Below, in pieces: positions 58,937 to 64,000 of a DNA stretch of 64,000 nucleotides; position 1 is the stretch's first letter; each line of letters begins with the position of its first letter. This stretch comes from Leuctra nigra (taxonomy: Eukaryota > Arthropoda > Insecta > Plecoptera > Leuctridae), in NCBI GenBank assembly GCA_934045905.1, contig OW203765.1, positions 20,585,409-20,649,408 on the forward strand. The letters run 5' to 3'. The notes below the pieces were generated by a model. The model saw only the letters and a program-made list of their open reading frames with translations, was not told the DNA's origin and did not search any database. The translations under genes were made by a program, and so were the position numbers.

Positions 58937-59659
58937 AAGTTATTGACAAAAACTCGTTATTTTTTTCGCCTATTCATAACAAAGGCATGCAAGTCTGTAG
59001 AATGATAATTGCGGTCGCTGGAGTTATTTGAATGCAACAGCAATATTTCGTCAAAAAAATCCGGACAGAAATATTGGAGGTGAATTTCATGATTTATATT
59101 TTTAGTCAAGTGATTTCACTGGAGAGATTTCCCTAAACATATCCTATACTAACTGTTCTTAAATAACATGGCATCATATTTCTTTCAGTTGTTGGTTTCC
59201 TTATAACGAAAACATAACACCAAACTATGAAATAACCCTCATTGGACAAGGTCTCAGCTGTTTTGGAATCTGCGCTGTAGTTTATGTGGACACATTGATA
59301 TTGGCCATATTAATGCAAATCATCGTTCAACTAAAACTTCTTAATCTCACACTAACACACTTAAACACATAGCTATTGCTAGAGTGATAGCGAAATCCAT
59401 GGCACTCGGAAACAATAATGTCAAAAGAAATGAGAACAGCAAAGGAAACGGATTTGGAAGGAATTCTCTCAAATGGAAGTCTACGTTTGATAAAGTACAT
59501 GGATCAAGAAGCAAGCCGTGGAATATAGGTCTAGCTGACCCAGGCAGTTCAGCCAAAGTCAGCCAAGAGATTGTCATTGAAATGGGGAATGTTGTCAAGA
59601 AATGCGTGGAGCTTCATGTGATACTCTTAAGGTAAATTAATTCGTTCTCTTTGGCAATA

Positions 59660-59700
59660 ACTAGGAAAATGCTGTAACGCTTTGATGAGCTCTAGACTTC
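59660..59700 (-). mobile_element. Degraded Helitron-like 3' end
   Basis: ACTAGGAAAATGCTGTAACG, CTTTGATGAGC is a mutated 3' end on the minus strand, directly after receptor exon 3. The body cannot be traced. Confidence 0.35.
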
Positions 59701-59905
59701 GTATTGCAAGCGAATTGATATGCGCTTGAAAGTTTCTAGAGACTAGAGTGTCTAAGTTTCTAGTTTTAAAGAGCCTAAAAGAAATGTGTCGGAGAAGCAG
59801 TGATAACATAACTGTAATTTCCTTCAAGAAATTTGACAAATATTTCCAAATACTGATTAAATGTCCGTAAAATGTCAATAACTTCTGAGTTTTGTAGTTG
59901 TTAGA

Positions 59906-60855
59906 CTAGGAAAACGCTCTGTGTAACGCGTTGATGAGCGAGCACGGATACACGCAACACCTCGAACCGAAATTATGTCTATCGAATGTCATTAAAAGCC
60001 AACAATTCGTTAGTTTCGTCACACACTTGTATAAAAATCTCCAAAATCTCCACAAATATTGGTGCCAATCCTTGCTAAGTTTTAAGTTGATCGATTAAAC
60101 CTTTATGATTGAACGGTTCCTTGTTAATTTTCAAAAATCACAGGATCTCGTTCAAAAAATATACCTGGGACCACCCATATGATATGATATGTAGTGTGTG
60201 TACACATTATCAGATCAATCTGTTGAACGGTCATTATTAGTTTCATATCGTTTAAAACTTTCTGCTCTAACTACCTTGCCTTGAACTGAAGTTCGAAGTC
60301 ACCGTGAATTTGACAGCCAACACGCAAAATGTCCCTAAAATGACAAAAACTTTTGAAAATAACGACAGATTAGAGTGAAAATTGGCAAAAATACCTTAAA
60401 TGTTGGTACAAATGACCATGCGAAGTTTTTAGTTGGTCGGTCAATCGGTTCCAGTTTAAATTTCAAAAATCACAGGAAAAATGGTTTCAAATTTGAACCA
60501 ATTGGAGGATTTGGCTGAATTATTTTTTGATTGGGTACAATGTTGGTTGCAATGACTTTGCTAAATTTCAAATTGATCGAACCAACCAATCGAAAGATAA
60601 TTTTTATAAAATTTGAACCAATCACAGGATCTCGTTCAGAAAAGATCCCAGGGATCGCATAGATTACGTTAGTATGTGTACAAAATTTCAGATCGATTGG
60701 TTGTGCGGTTTGACCTGGGCAGTGAACACAAAAAAACAAAAAAACAAAAAAACAAAAAAACAAAAAAACAAAAAAACAAAAAAACAAAAAAACAAAAAAA
60801 CACACAGAGAAAGTGCCATAAGTGTACCGTGGTGAGGCTCGCTACGCTCGCTCAA
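59906..60855 (-). mobile_element. Full-length Helitron-like element (non-autonomous)
   Basis: On the minus strand the element begins A|TTGAGCGAGCGTAGCGAGCC at 60855 and ends AACGC-loop-GCGTT, TTC, CTAG|T at 59906. It is 950 bp with no ORF and resembles the 23791-24695 copy along its length. An (ACAAAAAA)n run lies inside at 60728-60800. Confidence 0.65.
60728..60800. repeat. (ACAAAAAA)n microsatellite
   Basis: About nine units with an 8 bp period, inside the Helitron-like element near its 5' end. The corresponding place in other copies has GTTTGTTTG or poly-T runs, so this is a variable segment of the family. Confidence 0.85.
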
Positions 60856-60859
60856 TTAG

Positions 60860-61026
60860 TCTAAAAATTTCTAAAATGATGGTCCCGACTGCCATGCAAA
60901 ACTTGAAAGTTATTTGGTCAGAAGGTTCAAGTGTGCATTAAAAAAACAACAATACGGCTGGCAAAACACACACTCAGAAAGTGTCATAAGAAGGGTACCG
61001 TAGTGACGCTCCCTACGCTCGCTCAA
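60860..61026 (-). mobile_element. Second Helitron-like 5' fragment
   Basis: TACGCTCGCTCAA|T at 61014-61026 is another 5' end on the minus strand, with ACACTCAGAAAGTGTCATAA as in the full copy. It lacks a separate 3' end. Confidence 0.45.
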
Positions 61027-61377
61027 TAATTTCAATCTTTATGCTGCCGCTCTAAAGCCCCTTGCTCTGCCTAAAAAGGTTATTGTACTACTGGGAACTT
61101 TGTACTACAAAGTTAACGCTATCCCTCAATCTTCCCTTGTAGGCTACAAGATTATGAGGATTTTCAATTCCTGATACAGTTTGTTGCAATTTGTTTGTCA
61201 GGTACCTACTTAGTATGCACATGAATGTATAGAAATTATTTCTGTTTCAGTTATGCACATCGAATTGAGAAGGAGCTGCAGTTTGTCTTCATAAACCAAT
61301 TTGTGACTAACCTAATTGGTACTGGATTGATCTACTTGTATTTTCAATTGGAGAGATTTTCCATTGTTGAGATCCAG

Positions 61378-61525
61378 TAGGCCGAAAATGCCATGTTGTT
61401 GCTTACAGTAAAAGTAGTTGTCTGCTCCTCAGTTTATATAGGCATTTACGGTATGTTGAGTGACTGTGAGTGTACGGTACGACTTGGCTGAGTGGAGCGA
61501 CCGCTCCACTAGATTTCATGCAATC
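61378..61525. repeat. TCTAGTGGAGCGGTCGCTCC repeat, inverted copy
   Basis: It runs from GTAGGCCGAAAATGCCATGT to GGAGCGACCGCTCCACTAGA, matching the unit at 42937-43073 in reverse. It abuts the last receptor codons: the TAG stop at 61378-61380 is repeat-derived. Confidence 0.6.
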
Positions 61526-61530
61526 TGGAT

Positions 61531-63578
61531 CCCAGAAAAAAACACTCCGTGTAAAAAAGGCAGCCAAGTCTCTTTACTTTAAAAAAATTCAACACCGAAA
61601 AGGAGTGATATCAAAAAAGGAGCCAAGTCAATGACATTTCCAAATATTTAATCGTATCTTTGAAATAAAAGAATAAACACCGAGAAATACTTTACAAAAG
61701 GACTTGGCGCATCGTTTTTTTAAAGACATCATTCTATCCTATAAGTGGAAAGAAATTTACAAGGAGGTACATTTTCCTCTTTCTATTAGAGCCAGAATCT
61801 ATGAATCAAGCTACTTTTAGTAATGGCTATTTTATAGTTTTGTCAGTGGCGATAGAAGAAAGATTTCATGCTGTAATAGATAAGTAATATAAGGATGGAA
61901 GAATTAAATAACAAGGAAGTGGGCTCATATATATTCTTATAGCACTGTTAATATGGTGATATTAGAAGGGTATCTTTTCATAATTTGATCATGACTGAAG
62001 GAAATCATGAAACGATGTCAAATAACTTCTTACTATCTATGGAACACTATTATATATTTTTGAAGTGTCAAGTGTATATAAAGTTTAATTTTTTAATAGA
62101 AATACAATGTGACTGTGTACTTTGTAAAATGTATTATTATAAAATGTGGATTCCTAATAGAAATTTATTTCATGATGAGAAGGTATAACAGCCGAAGGCT
62201 ATACAATGTATATGGTATAACGCATGAGACTTAATTAAGCGAGCGGAGCGAGCGTCTCCACTTGACTCTTGCGGCACTTTCTCTGTGTGTGTGTGTTTTT
62301 TTTTTTTTTTTTTTTTTTTTTGCTGGTTCAACCCACGTCGCACCGGTCAACGTATCGATCTGAAATTTTGCACACACCTTCATCTCATACTAACTTAGAC
62401 CTGTATAGTTTTTGAGAAAGATCCGTCCATAAATAAAAAAAAATCATGTTTTCCCATATAAATAGCATTGTAGGTTCGAGGAGTCCGTTGCGGCCGCTCG
62501 ATGCGCCCCATTCAAAACAGCTCGGAAGCAAGCAGCTGCCTATCTATTTTATTGTTAGAATACGTTTTACGGTATGATATATAGTTATAGCAATACCTGC
62601 TAGGTTATACTTAGGTTTTATATTATTTTCTTGAAGAAGATGTAATTAATGTAGGTATAGGTTATTATAAGAGTTTTAACATGCAGTCTTACTTTAAATC
62701 CTTTTAAAGGTTGAGCTAATTATTTGTAGACCGGCAAGTCTGCTTGATTGTAGAAACAGTTTGGTTAGTTGTTAATTGAAATTAATTTTATAAAATATTT
62801 TATTTATTTAGTCGATATGTTTCTTATAGATCCAACGAGTTAGGTTTATGTTAGGTAAGCAATGTGTTAGGTAAGCTCTATTAAACGGAACGGTCTGTTT
62901 GGATAATATTTCTTAAATTAGGTTTGCTCATACTAGCACTTAGATAATGGTCTATTTTGTGGATTGAATCTATGTATTTTTATTTTGTATTAATCCATAA
63001 TACCTAAATATTCCAATAAATACTCATGAGTGTAGTGTTACTTGCAATGAGAAGCAAATTCATTTTTTTAATATAATTTAATGGATCGTGCTTCTAGATT
63101 TCAATTGTTTTACGTATATTATTGATTATGGTTCGAGGTGTTGCACTTATCCGTGCTCGCTTATCAACGCGTTACACGCGTTGACCACGAAACAATATTA
63201 CGAAGATAACTATTGTGTATGTATAGAAAACATAGGCAACAAGTTTCATAGCGTACATATTCAAATAGAAAATATTTTACAGTAGGTATGTATAATATGT
63301 AATTGAAAGATGTTTCCCTATTATTCTAAAATTTCTAAATGACGGTGTATATAAATGGCATATGCTTATGAATAGAAAAATGTCTTTAAAAAAACGATGC
63401 GCCAAGTCCTTTTGTAAAGTATTTCTCGGTGTTTATTCTTTTATTTCAAAGATACGATTAAATATTTGGAAATGTCATCGACTTGGCTCCTTTTTTGATA
63501 TCACTCCTTTTCGGTGTTGAATTTTTTTAAAGTAAAGAGACTTGGCTGCCTTTTTTACACGGAATGTTTTTTTCTGGG
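61531..63578. mobile_element. Possible transposon bounded by 198 bp inverted repeats
   Basis: 61531-61728 (starts CCCAGAAAAAAACACTCCGT) and 63381-63578 (ends mirrored, TTTTTTTCTGGG) are near-identical inverted copies of equal length, with AT outside both. They enclose about 1.65 kb with AT-rich sequence and a Helitron-like copy. No transposase frame was found. It could equally be two independent insertions of the repeat also present at 48271-48490. Confidence 0.5.
62235..63183 (+). mobile_element. Helitron-like copy, 3' end truncated
   Basis: A|TTAAGCGAGCGGAGCGAGCG begins it, followed by a TG/poly-T run. Near the 3' end GGTTCGAGGTGTTGCACTTA and GCTTATCAACGCGTTACACG are recognisable, but the terminal CTAG is lost at GCGTTGACC. 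Confidence 0.5.
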
Positions 63579-63756
63579 ATATCACTTCTTTTGTTAGTTT
63601 ATTCATACAGCTTGTAGCACATGTCCGAGTAAGGACTAATTTCTTTAAAAAAATACGCCTCAACCGATTTGGATAGGTTTTAAGAAAAGTTGCGTTTGGT
63701 AAAAGATTAAAATGATTATCCAAGAAGAATAGCAATTAAGTTTCGTTACAATCGAT

Positions 63757-64000
63757 CCAGCCGTTTTCAATATATGACGTCACTTCCGGTTTTGAAATAG
63801 CGGCCAAAAATAATGCGTCTTGAATTCATAATTATAAGTCCTACAAAATTGCATAATTTGATTGCAATCGGTACAGCCGTTTTCGATATATGACGTCACT
63901 TCCGGTTTTAGCAATAACGGCCGAAAAAAATGTCGTCTTGAATTCATAATCATATGTCCTACATATTTACATAATTTAGTTGCAATCGGTACAGCCGTTT
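63757..64000. repeat. About 117 bp satellite, running off the right edge
   Basis: CAGCCGTTTTC, ATATATGACGTCACTTCCGG and GCGTCTTGAATTCATAAT recur: CAGCCGTTT starts at 63758, 63874 and 63992, giving periods of 116 and 118 bp. Each unit holds the palindrome TGACGTCA. The array is cut by the window end. Confidence 0.8.

Larger units (their letters stand above)
51216..61380 (+). pseudogene. Odorant receptor (7tm_6 family), frameshifted and C-terminally truncated
   Basis: Exons: 51216-51342, 53470-53902, 59189-59631 and 61251-61380, with good GT-AG junctions. Residues around LVVTEMLLLACYAMGIY and IIIGTHIATFIYSVAMFPYF are membrane spans. KRDSFQQLIDDIEAMFN and YAHRIEKELQFVFINQFV are typical of insect odorant receptors, ligand-gated channels of the antennal neuron membrane that pair with Orco (family knowledge). 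In exon 3 the frame breaks at 59352-59372: the first frame ends in TAG at 59370, while frame -1 continues IAIARVIAKS to the donor. This equals one missing base. The last exon ends ...SIVEIQ at a TAG lying in repeat sequence, before the expected last two spans. It is a pseudogene or an assembly error plus missing exons. Confidence 0.75.

Noticed and set aside
60470..60805. Phe/Val-rich 111-codon frame
   Set aside because: Produced by the (ACAAAAAA)n run in the Helitron-like element.

Overview
The window looks like a piece of an insect nuclear genome. It has short GT-AG exons scattered over AT-rich introns, an insect odorant-receptor-type gene, arthropod-style promoters and a very dense load of transposon debris. 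A hemipteran (planthopper, leafhopper or whitefly type) is my guess from the repeat style; no single sequence proves it.

Layout. (1) At 33-377 (-) are the first two coding exons of Vps18, running off the left edge. It is head-to-head with POLR3E/RPC5, an RNA polymerase III subunit (678-11238, +, seven exons). They share a 300 bp promoter region. (2) Next comes a convergent pair of secretory-pathway multiple inositol polyphosphate phosphatase-like (MINPP1) paralogues. Copy A is at 12745-16698 (+, seven exons, soluble/secreted type). Copy B is at 17320-30432 (-, seven exons, first intron about 6.8 kb), and its C-terminal tail looks like a GPI-anchor signal. Both keep the RHGTR(Y/F)P catalytic motif but have HST where vertebrate MINPP1 has HAE. 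(3) From 30.5 to 37 kb there is gene-poor DNA with MITEs, a 30 bp minisatellite and a 22 bp match to the 3' end of 18S rRNA. (4) At 37165-50190 (+) is an unrecognised multi-exon gene. Nearly all its exons are phase 0, and two sets of exons are tandem duplicates, including His/Pro/Arg-rich ones. One exon uses a splice acceptor lying inside a repeat. (5) At 51216-61380 (+) is an odorant receptor (7tm_6) gene with a one-base frameshift in exon 3. Its C-terminus stops exactly at a repeat junction, so it is probably broken. (6) From 61.4 to 64 kb there is only repeat: a 198 bp perfect-looking inverted pair, a Helitron-like copy, and a roughly 117 bp satellite running off the right edge.

Mobile DNA. 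I recognise a non-autonomous Helitron-like family with many copies (A|TTGAGCG...CTAG|T ends and a 3' hairpin), several hAT-like elements with exact or near-exact 8 bp target duplications (some nested), about ten TIR/MITE families, one LINE with a long open reverse transcriptase ORF (56.6-58.9 kb), a second RT ORF inside a hAT-like element (37.8-39.1 kb), two degraded RT fragments, LINE 3' tails, a tRNA-derived SINE and a Penelope-like 3' end.

No CRISPR, operon or bacterial feature is present. Exon coordinates come from reading splice sites and keeping frame; no transcript data were available.
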